Below the pieces are notes generated by a model, which was given only the letters and a program-made list of their open reading frames with translations, made no database searches and was not told where the DNA came from. From Desulfosporosinus acididurans (GTDB lineage Bacteria; Bacillota; Desulfitobacteriia; Desulfitobacteriales; Desulfitobacteriaceae): a stretch of DNA of 64,000 bases. The translations under genes and the position numbers were made by a program. Shown here piece after piece: positions 48,147 to 57,250 of the stretch. The stretch covers positions 186,001 through 250,000 of the forward strand of contig NZ_LDZY01000003.1 of assembly GCF_001029285.1 (NCBI RefSeq), written 5' to 3'. How positions within the stretch are numbered: the stretch's first letter is position 1; every line of letters starts with the position of its first letter.

Positions 48147-49506
48147 GCAGATACTCTCCACGTGGTGTCTTAATAATTCGCTGAATTTTTTCTTCCGTAC
48201 CATTTTGGGCATTAAGATAAACGAGATAATCTTCACCCTGATATCGTCCCCGAAACTCATACGCATAAATTTCCTGATTACCGCTTTTGGTAATAACCGC
48301 CAGACGGCTCTCTTGTATTTTGAAATTGGTGCGTAGTTTTTGCACAGCCTGGTTCATAGTAATCTTTGCCGGAAAAGTTCTTGTATGATGGAAGGCATAA
48401 TAAGGCGTTGCATCGAGTCCAACAAGCTGTCCGTTATCTAGAGCTACCATTAATCGGACTTTATCCGGATAAAGTCTTACCCCATTCTGCTCAGCAACAG
48501 CATCAAATTCTACATAGGATCCGAAGTCCTCACTTGAAGTAATCACAAGATTCCAGCCAAGAGTTGTCAAAATCTTTTTAGTCCTTTGAATAGCATCGTC
48601 AATACTTAAGGTACGTGGATTAAGAGAACGTTGATCCCGGTAAAGGGTTACGACACCGCCCTGACGGCTGATCTCAAGGTAAGCATCCTTGTATTTCCAT
48701 GAATATCCTTTAAAATCGCCATTAGTTTCTCCGGCAAAGCTTAGAGTCGCATCGGCATACCCCACTTTAGTTAAAAAGCTCCGTGCTGCATTTTGGGACT
48801 GTGCTTTGTTGACCTGTCCCGACGGAAGACCTAGTGGTTTCTGCACAACTCGCGCTGAGTACTCACCTGTATAGGTGAAAGGCGGCAATTTTTGCAGGCT
48901 TGCATCTAACTGATCTAATCCCGACCTAACGGATTTAGACGATGCTTCCGAGCCGTCGGCTGCTGCTTCTGCAATTTGCGGCCCACCCAAACCTAACTTT
49001 TGTCTCAGAGAGGGACCAGGATCTGTCCAGGCTAAATTCTCTGTATCGATTCTCGACATGAGGGTTTGAACCTTTTGATCAACCGGTATCAATTGGTTAT
49101 GCATCGTTTGAAGTGTTTTCGTATCATCGGCTGTAATTGTCCCTCCCCCTGCCACTCTCTGTGCTAAAGTTCGTGCAAAATCACCCGACTGCGTTAAAAA
49201 CTGTCCAATGTAACTCAATCCCGCTTGATCTGCAGGAAGCTGCGAAAAATCTTTTAGGGCACCTTCACTTTTACTCGATACCTCACTTAAGTAATATATC
49301 TGTTGGTTGGGAGTATTGGCTACGTTGCCCTTCGCCATAACTGTCTCCATTTGATCGAGATGACTCGCAAAATCGCTGAATGCCCTGCGGCTGTTATTTT
49401 CCGAAGCAAGACGATAATCCCCAGCCAGACGATATTCATTAATTCCCCAGCCTAAGGAGATTAAAAGAGCAACAGCTAAAGTTCCTACCCATAATCTTTT
49501 ATGCAT
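48142..49506 (-). CDS. ypeB: Germination protein YpeB
   Basis: A 454-residue protein needed to place or stabilise the cortex-lytic enzyme SleB in spores. It has an N-terminal membrane segment (about 6-21), a helical domain (to about 210) and three PepSY-like repeats in the second half (QNAARSFLTKVGYADATLSF; DDAIQRTKKILTTLGW; NQAVQKLRTNFKIQ). It follows sleB by 11 bases, the standard bicistronic unit. ATG at 49506. The stop lies within element D. Confidence 0.95.
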   Translation of the reverse strand: MHKRLWVGTLAVALLISLGWGINEYRLAGDYRLASENNSRRAFSDFASHLDQMETVMAKGNVANTPNQQIYYLSEVSSKSEGALKDFSQLPADQAGLSYIGQFLTQSGDFARTLAQRVAGGGTITADDTKTLQTMHNQLIPVDQKVQTLMSRIDTENLAWTDPGPSLRQKLGLGGPQIAEAAADGSEASSKSVRSGLDQLDASLQKLPPFTYTGEYSARVVQKPLGLPSGQVNKAQSQNAARSFLTKVGYADATLSFAGETNGDFKGYSWKYKDAYLEISRQGGVVTLYRDQRSLNPRTLSIDDAIQRTKKILTTLGWNLVITSSEDFGSYVEFDAVAEQNGVRLYPDKVRLMVALDNGQLVGLDATPYYAFHHTRTFPAKITMNQAVQKLRTNFKIQESRLAVITKSGNQEIYAYEFRGRYQGEDYLVYLNAQNGTEEKIQRIIKTPRGEYLQ

Positions 49507-49517
49507 GTCTCTTCCTC

Positions 49518-50210
49518 CTACTTCGTAAAAATATGATTTCCAATTTTGACGAGCTCAGGCCGGGACCAAATAAATTTATTAGTTGTTTTCGCCGGGTTAA
49601 AAAAGAAGAGAGCACCTTTCGAAGGATCAACCCCGCTTGCTGCTTCTTGAGCTGCGCGAATAGAAGAAGCTGTCGGCGTCAAATTAATTTGGCCATCACT
49701 AACACTCGAAAAGGCACCCGGCTGATAAATAATGTCGGCAATTGTCTTGGGAAAGACAGGATCTGCTATGCGGTTAAGGATAACCGCAGCAACCGCAACC
49801 TGTCCGAGATAAGGTTCACCTCGAGCCTCACCATTTACCGCATGGGCTAAGAGATTAATATCAACGTTCTTATAACCAATGGCCTTCCCTGAAGCGTTCG
49901 TACTCTGTCCTGTTAAACGTTTTAGTTCGCTGATGGTTTTAGCCCCTGCCAAGCCATCAACCTTTATGCCGCGATCTTTCTGAAAGTTACGTATAGCTGC
50001 TTCAGTTTTGGGACCGAATTTCCCATCAATGGGGCCGACAACATAACCTAACTGTACCAGCCTCCTTTGCATTTCTTGAACATCTGAGCCACTGCTCCCT
50101 CTGCCCAGCAGGCGCTCACCTAAAGCCCCATGAGCAATTCCTGCCAGGGCAATACTAAGAATCACTCCCACGATGAGAACAATCCACCGAGATCGAAAAC
50201 GCAAAATCAT
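49518..50210 (-). CDS. sleB: Spore cortex-lytic enzyme SleB
   Basis: Lytic transglycosylase that degrades spore cortex during germination. The 230-residue protein has a signal peptide (about 1-29), a peptidoglycan-binding domain (about 36-97, GSDVQEMQRRLVQLGYVVGP) and a hydrolase-2 domain with the catalytic Glu in NGEARGEPYLGQ (E128). ATG at 50210 with GAGGTGAGG upstream. Cortex recognition needs muramic-delta-lactam. Upstream of ypeB; expected to be made in the forespore. Confidence 0.95.
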   Translation of the reverse strand: MILRFRSRWIVLIVGVILSIALAGIAHGALGERLLGRGSSGSDVQEMQRRLVQLGYVVGPIDGKFGPKTEAAIRNFQKDRGIKVDGLAGAKTISELKRLTGQSTNASGKAIGYKNVDINLLAHAVNGEARGEPYLGQVAVAAVILNRIADPVFPKTIADIIYQPGAFSSVSDGQINLTPTASSIRAAQEAASGVDPSKGALFFFNPAKTTNKFIWSRPELVKIGNHIFTK

Positions 50211-50292
50211 ACCCTCACCTCACTTTTTAATAATCATTAGTGTGGCAAAAGAGTAAAAAAATTATCCAGAATATGCTTGGAATCTTCGGTCT

Positions 50293-50365
50293 CCAGCCGA
50301 GAAAATCCCTGTAGTCAGCCAAGCGAACTCATTCAGCCTGAGCTGAATAACGAGACTTCGGCTGG
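50293..50365 (+). mobile_element. Structured copy of the two-hairpin element, copy H (left half)
   Basis: The divergent sleB/radical-SAM gap (50211-50537) contains GAACTCATTCAGC...GCTGAATAACGAG (50325-50354), closely similar to the first hairpin of copy A. It is enclosed by a perfect eight-base pair CCAGCCGA (50293-50300) and TCGGCTGG (50358-50365), and CCAGCCGA can also pair with an upstream TCGG, giving two alternative folds. No second hairpin of the family follows. It lies in the leader of the radical SAM gene, so a regulatory role is possible. Confidence 0.5.
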
Positions 50366-50537
50366 GTAGTCTACCATTACTGAAGAATAGCAGAGGGGGC
50401 TGCTCATGCTTACAAAAGCAGGAGTCTTTCTACTGAATAAACTGCTATTGATTAAATTTACTGGCAGGTACTTCTTTAAAGCTTGTAGAAAAGAAAAGAA
50501 GAGAAGCCAAAACAAAACAATTATTGGAGGGGATACT

Positions 50538-51413
50538 GTGCATTATGAAGGAATTCTCTATCGTCCGCCCAGTGAAGCCAGAAGCCTTATTCTCCAGATT
50601 ACTGTTGGCTGTCGGCACAATGCCTGTACTTTTTGCACCATGTATAAAGAAAAAACCTTTCGCCTAAAATCACGTACAGAAATTAAGGCAATGATCGCTG
50701 AAGGCTTAATCCAGAACCCAAGGGCAGAGCGAATTTTTTTAGCGGATGGGGATGCTCTTGCTGTTGACACCTCTCTGCTTCTTGAAATTCTTGATCAACT
50801 TTATGCAAGCTTCACCTGCCTCCAACGAGTCGGCATTTACGGAGGACCCAAGGATATTCTTGCTAAAACACCTGAAGAGTTCGCCGCCCTTAAAGCACAT
50901 GGACTAACCATCGTTTATTTAGGTGTCGAAAGCGGAAATTCTGAAGTGTTAAACTTTGTCCGTAAGGGGGTTAACCCGGAACAAATGATTAATGCCGGTC
51001 AGAAGCTTAGAGCAAGCGGCCTAATTATCTCGTGTACAGTGATTATTGGTTTAGGCGGAAAAGCCTTAACCCAGGCTCATGCCCGCGACACTGCCCGGGT
51101 CATCAGTGAGATAGATCCTCAATATTTAGGTGCTTTGACCTTGATGGTAGAACCGGAGGCCCCTCTGTACGAAGTTATTCAACGAGGTGAATTTCAACTT
51201 CTTGATCCCTGGGAATCTTTAGTTGAACTCAGATCTATGCTGGAGAACCTCGATGTGTCTCGCTGTATTTTTCGGAGTAATCATGCTTCCAATTACCTGC
51301 CTCTTCGCGCTGCGCTGCCCGAAGACCGCACCTCAATTCTAAAAACCCTTGATAGAGTTTTAGAAACCTCTGACCCTGGCGAATTGCGTCCGGATTATTG
51401 GCGAGGATTTTAA
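50538..51413 (+). CDS. Radical SAM protein with CX4CX2C cluster
   Basis: A 291-residue radical SAM enzyme. The iron-sulfur motif is CRHNACTFC, a CX4CX2C spacing, followed by TMYKEKTFRLK. A TIM-barrel-like core follows, including IFLADGDALA and YLGVESGNSEVLNFVRKG. The GCxHNxCTFCxMY start is typical of a known but functionally unassigned group. GTG at 50538 is used (TTGGAGGGGATACT upstream); a frame from 50406 adds residues that do not resemble the family. It is a single plus-strand gene between sleB and the UgtP-type gene. Its substrate is unknown. Confidence 0.85.
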   Translation: MHYEGILYRPPSEARSLILQITVGCRHNACTFCTMYKEKTFRLKSRTEIKAMIAEGLIQNPRAERIFLADGDALAVDTSLLLEILDQLYASFTCLQRVGIYGGPKDILAKTPEEFAALKAHGLTIVYLGVESGNSEVLNFVRKGVNPEQMINAGQKLRASGLIISCTVIIGLGGKALTQAHARDTARVISEIDPQYLGALTLMVEPEAPLYEVIQRGEFQLLDPWESLVELRSMLENLDVSRCIFRSNHASNYLPLRAALPEDRTSILKTLDRVLETSDPGELRPDYWRGF

Positions 51414-51433
51414 GAGAAATTGCCTAAAACAAA

Positions 51434-51472
51434 TTAAAAGGCAAAGAATCATTTCAACCGATTCTTTGCCTT
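51434..51472 (-). terminator. Terminator overlapping the glycosyltransferase stop codon
   Basis: Thirteen-pair perfect stem AAGGCAAAGAATC/GATTCTTTGCCTT (51438-51450 and 51460-51472), followed on the minus strand by TTTTAATTTG. The stop codon of the minus-strand gene (51454-51456) is in the loop. It can also slow the converging radical SAM transcript. Confidence 0.85.
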
Positions 51473-52605
51473 CTGCTTGATGTTATCACCAATTGCAGCA
51501 TTTCTTCAACTGCTCGTTCTGCGGAATGGCCTTCAGAGACCATCGCCGCTTGAGTACGCATCCTTTCGATCTCCTCTGGATGTTCTAAAAAGTAACACAG
51601 TCTTTGATCTAACTCTTCCTCACTTTCAGCGATGCATCCGACCCCAACCTCTTTGATATACTGTGCATTTTCTTCCTCTTGTCCCGGAATCGGCCTGAAA
51701 ATCACCAGAGGCAAGTGTTTCGTCAAAGCTTCTGATACCGTTAATCCCCCTGCTTTCGTAATAATCAAGTCAGAGACGGACATCAATTCTTCAACATTAT
51801 CTACAAATTTATAGCGCAGCAAGGGATTTCGGGCCAGTGCGATTACTTCGTCTAAAGAATTATAAAGTTTGTCATTATGTCCACATACGACAAGGCATTG
51901 AACAGGGTCTTGAGAATCAGCAAGCTTCTGGCAAATTCTTTTGGTGCTTTCACATACTCCATAAGAACTGCCCATGAATAAGACGGTCGGAAGATCCGGC
52001 ATTAATCCCAATGCTTTACAAGTAGACAAGCGATCCACCTTATATTCAAATTTTGGACTGACAGGAATACCTGTTACATGAATATTTTGAGCTTGTATTC
52101 CCCAAGACATCAACAGATCCTTAACTTTGGCACAAGCTACTATATAGCAATCAACTCCTGGGTGAACCCAATGGCTGTGGGCCGTATAATCTGTGATTAC
52201 CGTAGCCACCGGGACAAGCAGAATCTGTTTAACTCTTAATTGGGCGAGAATCGAAGATACAGTCGGGTAAGTACAAACGATTAAATCCGGTTTTACTTGC
52301 TGAATGTAATTGAGAAAATTGCTCCGTCCGATTTGGTTTAACAAGCGTTGACTCATCGATTGCGGCTGCTTCTTGCCCGTTTTATAATAAAAACGGCCCC
52401 AAAGTTTTGGGGCTCTTCTGAGAAGCCCGCTATAAAAATCTTTTATGATTGAGTTAACTCTTATATTTAAAAATGCGCCGAAATCCAAATGAATAATTTC
52501 AGCAGAAGGCACTTTCATCTTTATTCCTTCAATAACGGCTTCAGCCGCTCTTAAATGTCCATTGCCAAACGAGGCAGAAAATACGAGAACCCTAAGTTCT
52601 TTCAA
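51454..52605 (-). CDS. MGDG-synthase/UgtP-family glycosyltransferase
   Basis: A 383-residue GT28-like, GT-B-fold enzyme of the family that adds glucose or galactose to diacylglycerol to make membrane glycolipids and lipoteichoic acid anchors. The N terminus has the family motif FSASFGNGHLRAAEA, and the C-terminal donor domain has ITKAGGLTVSEAL and PGQEEENAQYI. Start TTG 52605 with GAGGGAGGG upstream. No signal peptide; peripheral on the cytoplasmic face. The sugar donor is probably UDP-Glc or UDP-Gal by family. Confidence 0.88.
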   Translation of the reverse strand: MKELRVLVFSASFGNGHLRAAEAVIEGIKMKVPSAEIIHLDFGAFLNIRVNSIIKDFYSGLLRRAPKLWGRFYYKTGKKQPQSMSQRLLNQIGRSNFLNYIQQVKPDLIVCTYPTVSSILAQLRVKQILLVPVATVITDYTAHSHWVHPGVDCYIVACAKVKDLLMSWGIQAQNIHVTGIPVSPKFEYKVDRLSTCKALGLMPDLPTVLFMGSSYGVCESTKRICQKLADSQDPVQCLVVCGHNDKLYNSLDEVIALARNPLLRYKFVDNVEELMSVSDLIITKAGGLTVSEALTKHLPLVIFRPIPGQEEENAQYIKEVGVGCIAESEEELDQRLCYFLEHPEEIERMRTQAAMVSEGHSAERAVEEMLQLVITSSRRQRIG

Positions 52606-52780
52606 AGTCGGCCCTCCCTCTCATAGACTAGCCTGATACGAATTCTATCTTTGTGGTTCTGTTTATATTATAGGGATTACCCTTCAAAAAAGAAAGAAGA
52701 TTAAACGTATCAGTAAAATAAAAGCACTCTCTTAACAACTGTCAGGAAGAACCAGCAACTAACAAAGGAGCATAAAAATC

Positions 52781-53260
52781 ATGCGTAAAACCAATGCTGC
52801 ACGTATCCTCGATCAATTAAAACTATCTTATGAGCTTAAAGAATACCCAGTCGATGAATCAGACTTATCGGCAATTTCCGTTGCCCAAAAGGTAGGCCTT
52901 CCTATCGAACAAGTTTATAAAACCCTAGTCGCCCGCGGTGATAAAACCGGGGTCATTGTAGCCTGTATCCAGGGTGACCTTGAACTCCATCTAAAGTCTC
53001 TTGCAGCTCTGAGCGGAAACAAAAAAGTAGAGGTTGTCCCTCTCAAAGAAGTCCAACCTCTAACTGGATATATTCGGGGCGGTGTATCGCCGCTTGGTAT
53101 GAAGAAGTCCTACCCCACCTTTATTGATTCTGCAGTTACTATCCAAGAAAAGGTTGCTGTCAGCGCCGGTCTGCGTGGACTTCAAATCTTCTTGCCCTCA
53201 TCTGACTTAATTAGGGCCACAAAAGCCAAAATTGGCAAAATTACAACCGAACCCAGTTAA
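52781..53260 (+). CDS. ybaK: Cys-tRNA(Pro)/Cys-tRNA(Cys) deacylase YbaK
   Basis: A 159-residue YbaK/EbsC-type enzyme that clears cysteine mischarged onto tRNA-Pro. Motifs: VFKTL-like VYKTLVARGD, a lysine in this segment and GYIRGGVSPLGMKKSYPTFID. It starts at ATG 52781 with AAAGGAGCATAAAAATC upstream and ends 52 bases before the converging glnS. One of few plus-strand genes. A free-standing trans-editing enzyme fits a proS without an editing domain; proS is not in the window. Confidence 0.93.
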   Translation: MRKTNAARILDQLKLSYELKEYPVDESDLSAISVAQKVGLPIEQVYKTLVARGDKTGVIVACIQGDLELHLKSLAALSGNKKVEVVPLKEVQPLTGYIRGGVSPLGMKKSYPTFIDSAVTIQEKVAVSAGLRGLQIFLPSSDLIRATKAKIGKITTEPS

Positions 53261-53275
53261 TTTAGCCAATGGTAA

Positions 53276-53301
53276 GGCTCCCACTTCTGCGAATGGGAGC
53301 C
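53276..53301. terminator. Bidirectional hairpin between ybaK and glnS
   Basis: Stem GGCTCCCA/TGGGAGCC (53276-53283 and 53294-53301) with an extra TTC/GAA pairing, in the 52-base convergent gap. It may be a diverged remnant of the two-hairpin family (CTCCCACTT...GGGAG). No clear U-run on either side. Confidence 0.5.
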
Positions 53302-53312
53302 ATTTCTACGCC

Positions 53313-54971
53313 TTACTTTGGCAGTTCAAAGGAACTTTTCAGAGATACAATACGATTGAACACGAGATGATCCGCTGAAGAATGCAAAGGATCAACATTA
53401 AAATAGCCATGCCTAAAGAATTGGAATTTATCTTGGGATTTTGACGTTTTCATAGTTGGTTCTACAAAGCCATGGGCAATCTCCAAAGAATGGGGATTAG
53501 TATGCTCTAAAAAGGACGTTCCATCATCAGTCTCATTTTCTAAAATCAGAGGTTCATATAAACGAAATTCTGCCGGGGCAGCCTGTCGGGCATCTACCCA
53601 GTGAATCGTACCTTTAACTTTCCTTCCTGTAAACCCTGTACCGCTCTTAGTTTCCGGATCGTAAGTGCAATGAAGTTCTATTACCTTCCCAGATTCATCT
53701 TTTACAATTCCATTACATTTAATGAAATAGGCATTTTTCAAACGTACTTCGTTGCCAAGATAAAGTCTGTGATATTTTGGCGGCGGGTTCTCTGCAAAGT
53801 CATCCTGTTCAATATAAATCTCCCGGGAAAAAGGAATCATGCGAACACCCATCTCCGGATTTTCAGGATTGTTTTCCGCTTCCAGCATCTCAGCTTGATC
53901 TTCCGGATAATTGGTGATGACTACCTTTATCGGCTTCAGAACAGCCATAGTGCGCGGTGCTTTAAGTTTCAAATCTTCTCGAATGAAATGTTCCAACATT
54001 TTAGTGTCAACCACGCTGTCGGCTTTGGCAACTCCTATTTCCCGGGCAAAATTACGCATAGCCTCAGGAGTATACCCTCTTCGTCGAAGACCGGAAATCG
54101 TCGGCATCCGCGGATCATTCCAGCCATCAACAATCTTTTCTTCAACAAGCTGTTTAAGCTTACGCTTACTCATAACCGTATTTGTAAGATTTAGGCGGGC
54201 AAATTCATATTGGTGCGGTACATTTTCCATTTCACATTCCCGCACTATCCAGTCATACAAAGGACGGTGGTCTTCAAATTCTAAGGTACAGATCGAATGA
54301 GTAACACCTTCAATTGCATCTTCCAAAGGATGGGCAAAATCATACATGGGATAAATGCACCATTTATCTCCGGTATTATGGTGGGATGCGTGAGCTATTC
54401 TATAAAGGACAGGATCGCGCAAATTGATGTTCGGAGAGGCCATGTCAATTTTAGCCCGTAATACCTTTTCCCCATCTTTAAAAGCTCCGCTCCGCATTTC
54501 CTCGAAGAGTTCCAGATTTTCTGCAACAGATCGCTCTCGCCAGGGACTAGGCTGTCCTGGTTCCGTCAGAGACCCTCTTGTTTTCCTGATTTCCTCTGCA
54601 TTCAAATCGCAGACATAGGCTTTCCCCTTTTTAATTAACAATAGGGCACGGTTATACATTTCCTCAAAATAGTTAGAAGCGAAAAACAATTCATCCCACT
54701 GATATCCCAGCCACTGAACATCCTCTTTAATGGACTCGACATATTCTGTATCTTCTTTAGCAGGGTTTGTATCATCGAAACGCAAATGAGTTTTTCCCTT
54801 AAATTCATCAGCTAATTCAAAATTTAGAATAATAGATTTTGCATGCCCTATATGTAAATAGCCGTTAGGCTCCGGTGGGAAACGGGTAACAACATGGTCA
54901 GCTTTACCTGATTTAAGATCTTCAAGAATGATGTTTCTCAAAAAATTCGATGAGGATTTATGTTCCATCAT
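53313..54971 (-). CDS. glnS: Glutaminyl-tRNA synthetase
   Basis: Charges tRNA-Gln directly. The 552-residue class I enzyme has [15 protein letters not shown] (HIGH), the KMSKS-like [10 protein letters not shown] and the GlnRS C-terminal anticodon-binding beta barrels (from about 340). ATG 54971 (or the adjacent ATG 54968) lies six bases after AAAGG. Most Firmicutes lack GlnRS and instead transamidate Glu-tRNA-Gln by GatCAB, so this gene is a lineage marker, probably acquired by ancient transfer. It has its own promoter. Confidence 0.97.
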   Translation of the reverse strand: MMEHKSSSNFLRNIILEDLKSGKADHVVTRFPPEPNGYLHIGHAKSIILNFELADEFKGKTHLRFDDTNPAKEDTEYVESIKEDVQWLGYQWDELFFASNYFEEMYNRALLLIKKGKAYVCDLNAEEIRKTRGSLTEPGQPSPWRERSVAENLELFEEMRSGAFKDGEKVLRAKIDMASPNINLRDPVLYRIAHASHHNTGDKWCIYPMYDFAHPLEDAIEGVTHSICTLEFEDHRPLYDWIVRECEMENVPHQYEFARLNLTNTVMSKRKLKQLVEEKIVDGWNDPRMPTISGLRRRGYTPEAMRNFAREIGVAKADSVVDTKMLEHFIREDLKLKAPRTMAVLKPIKVVITNYPEDQAEMLEAENNPENPEMGVRMIPFSREIYIEQDDFAENPPPKYHRLYLGNEVRLKNAYFIKCNGIVKDESGKVIELHCTYDPETKSGTGFTGRKVKGTIHWVDARQAAPAEFRLYEPLILENETDDGTSFLEHTNPHSLEIAHGFVEPTMKTSKSQDKFQFFRHGYFNVDPLHSSADHLVFNRIVSLKSSFELPK

Positions 54972-55027
54972 GATCAACCTTTCTAAATCGTGTGATCCTG
55001 TTCGTGCTTATTTATCCTTAATATTAA

Positions 55028-55056
55028 ATAATACATTATACCTGAAAAGAGTTCAA
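55028..55056 (-). promoter_or_regulatory. Sigma-A-type promoter of glnS
   Basis: TTGAAC (55051-55056), 17-base spacer, TATTAT (55028-55033) on the minus strand, about 55 bases before glnS. No T-box leader was seen. Confidence 0.7.
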
Positions 55057-55186
55057 CTTTATGTTTTAAACTATATGTTTCTAAACCACTAAATGTTCCG
55101 CTATACTCAGAAAAGCTTGCATCTTCGAAAATAATCTCTGACACAAGCAATTCTTCGTACTCTACCGAGAATATGCATTTTTTCTA

Positions 55187-55212
55187 CAAATGGGAGTGAT
55201 TCCCGAGTTCAC
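55187..55212 (-). mobile_element. Remnant of the two-hairpin element at the htrA stop, copy F
   Basis: Minus-strand sequence GTGAACTCGGGAATCACTCCCATTT keeps the element tip (GTGAACTCG) and half of the second hairpin (CACTCCCA), the middle and right arm being lost. The tip supplies the htrA stop codon TGA (55209-55211). Confidence 0.5.
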
Positions 55213-56363
55213 TGCGATTTAATCTCCGTCAATGTCACAGACATCTCTAAAGTCTTACTATTACGAAATACTGTAACAGTTACTTTATCCCCTGCCTTAT
55301 ATTTGAACAATTCATGCGTCAACTCCAAAGAGCTCTTAATATCTTTGCCATTAATTTTTGTGATAATATCCCCGGCTGTAATACCGGCTCTCTGGGCCGG
55401 CCCTCCCAAAACGACTTTGGAAACGTAGGCCCCGGCAGGCCAACCTCTTTGACTGGCGTACTCTGCTGTATAGCGCGGATCAATTTGCACATTTAAGCCT
55501 GCATGACTGGCGTACCCTTTCGCGATTAATTGTTCAATCGTCGGCAAAGCATCCGAGATGGGGATGGCAAACCCCATTCCCTCAAAGCCCTGTTCTTGGT
55601 TTTTGGCTGAATTAATGCCGATAACCTGGCCTTGATAATTAACAAGAGGACCTCCGCTGTTTCCCGGATTAATAGCAGCATCTGTTTGGATAAGGTTGAA
55701 ACTCGATTCACCGGGAATATCCAAGATCCGGTTCGTTGCTGATACTACGCCTGTCGTAACAGAACGAGCAAATTCCTGACCTCCCGGATTACCAATGGCA
55801 ACTACAGGTTCTCCAACTTGAAGTTTGGTAGAATCCCCTTCTTGAGTTGCCGTTAATTTACTGGTATCGCTTATCTGTACTACAGCTAAATCCGTGCGAT
55901 CATCAGCACCTACTAACTTTGCATTGAGATTACGCCCATCAGCCAGACTGACAACCAGTTTCTCTGCCCCGGTCACTACGTGATTATTAGTAACAATATA
56001 ACCGTGCTGGGCATCGATAATAAAGCCTGAACCACTACCTGCTTCTGTTAGACCGCCGCCGCCGAACAAAGATCCTTGGGATTGAAAATTGGCAATTCCC
56101 ACAACAGCAGGACCGACGGCTTTGGCGATCTGTACTACTGGGAAATTATCATTACTTCCGGTATTAATGGTCGGGGTTGTTCCCGGTCCGTTTATAATTA
56201 CTCGATTCATCGGAGCCGCCTGTTTATTTCCATATACGGAAGGAATTAAGGCAACTGCAATAATTCCGCCTATCACTGCACTGATTACGGCAATTACCAA
56301 GGTTGAAAGGAAACTTGGCCTTCTTTTCTTTGAGTAATCATTTTGGTCATTATAATAACTCAT
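55209..56363 (-). CDS. htrA: HtrA/DegP-type serine protease, membrane-anchored
   Basis: A 384-residue quality-control protease. One transmembrane segment (about residues 19-43) places the protease outside. The catalytic triad is visible: H128 (NNHVV), D158 (RTDLAVV) and S236 (INPGNSGGPL); a PDZ domain follows (about 285-375). Autoregulated proteases of this type degrade or refold misfolded exported proteins. It is the last gene of a series with a walJ-type gene upstream (20 bases). ATG 56363 has AAGGAGGG upstream. Confidence 0.95.
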   Translation of the reverse strand: MSYYNDQNDYSKKRRPSFLSTLVIAVISAVIGGIIAVALIPSVYGNKQAAPMNRVIINGPGTTPTINTGSNDNFPVVQIAKAVGPAVVGIANFQSQGSLFGGGGLTEAGSGSGFIIDAQHGYIVTNNHVVTGAEKLVVSLADGRNLNAKLVGADDRTDLAVVQISDTSKLTATQEGDSTKLQVGEPVVAIGNPGGQEFARSVTTGVVSATNRILDIPGESSFNLIQTDAAINPGNSGGPLVNYQGQVIGINSAKNQEQGFEGMGFAIPISDALPTIEQLIAKGYASHAGLNVQIDPRYTAEYASQRGWPAGAYVSKVVLGGPAQRAGITAGDIITKINGKDIKSSLELTHELFKYKAGDKVTVTVFRNSKTLEMSVTLTEIKSQ

Positions 56364-56383
56364 AGATACCCTCCTTACCTTAA

Positions 56384-57193
56384 TTATTCCCGCAAAATAA
56401 TTAGTTCATGCGGGGTATGGCGTGGAGCTACATGTACTTTTACCTCAGGACACGTTTGGGAAACCTTCGATTCCCTGAGGATATTCAGTACTGTTGACAA
56501 GGCGATTTCAGGAGTGTTGTTCTCCTCACTCAGATGGGCCAGCACGACCCGTTGGGTATTCTCTTGAATCCACTCCGTTAATCCTCTTGCCAACTGAGAA
56601 TTTTCCAAGTGTCCGAAATATCCGCTGATGCGTTTCTTTAAATACGCCGGATATGGACCGTTATGCAGCTTTTCATCATCGTAATTTGCCTCCACAACAA
56701 ATCCATCACAACCCTTTAAATAGCGGTTCATTTCATCGGTTATTCTGCCGCTGTCAGTAGCAATTCCCACCATTAAGCGGCTCTTGCCCCCTTTTCCGGG
56801 CCGCAAGATTTGCAAGCCATAACTTTCGCAGCTGTCATGAGACGTGGGATAGAGCAACACTTCAAGACCCGCGCAGGTGAAGGACGCACTAACTTCGACA
56901 CACTGATTCCCCGCAAGTTTTCCTAAGGAACGGCCCATGGCCTTCCATAAACCGGCAGTTGCATAAACAGGAATTTTCAGCTTTCGAGCCAGGATGCCGA
57001 CTCCCCGAATATGATCAATATGTTCATGAGTAACAATAATTCCTTCAATCTCCGATTCCGCAATATTAAGCTGAGCGAGATTAGTTAATAAACTCTTGCC
57101 GCTTACCCCGCAATCCACGAGCAGATGCCTGTGTCCTTCCCCGACAAGGATTGCATTTCCCGAACTTCCGCTTGCCAACGTTGTAAAATGCAA
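56384..57193 (-). CDS. walJ: WalJ/YycJ-type metallo-beta-lactamase-fold hydrolase
   Basis: A 269-residue protein with LASGSSGNAILV at the N terminus and the metal motif HEHIDHIRGV. YycJ/WalJ is a DNA-acting nuclease linked to replication and cell-division control near the walRK locus. TTG 57193 follows GGAGGAGACGTATC. Immediately upstream of htrA, as yycJ-yyxA(htrC) in B. subtilis. The walRK-yycHI genes expected further upstream are absent; a TPR gene and a molybdopterin oxidoreductase gene take their place. Confidence 0.9.
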   Translation of the reverse strand: MHFTTLASGSSGNAILVGEGHRHLLVDCGVSGKSLLTNLAQLNIAESEIEGIIVTHEHIDHIRGVGILARKLKIPVYATAGLWKAMGRSLGKLAGNQCVEVSASFTCAGLEVLLYPTSHDSCESYGLQILRPGKGGKSRLMVGIATDSGRITDEMNRYLKGCDGFVVEANYDDEKLHNGPYPAYLKKRISGYFGHLENSQLARGLTEWIQENTQRVVLAHLSEENNTPEIALSTVLNILRESKVSQTCPEVKVHVAPRHTPHELIILRE

Positions 57194-57229
57194 GATACGT
57201 CTCCTCCATCTGATGTTCTCTATTTCTCT

Positions 57230-57250
57230 GTGAGTGAGTGAGTGAGTGAG
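57230..57250. repeat. TGAG tetranucleotide repeat
   Basis: Five tandem TGAG units (57231-57250) plus one extra G, directly at the TPR gene stop codon and 57 bases before the walJ start. Slippage would change the TPR-walJ spacing but not either protein. Confidence 0.9.

Noticed and set aside
53601-54194. 197-codon plus-strand frame inside glnS
   Set aside because: Antisense shadow of glnS; codon use and lack of motifs show it is not a gene.
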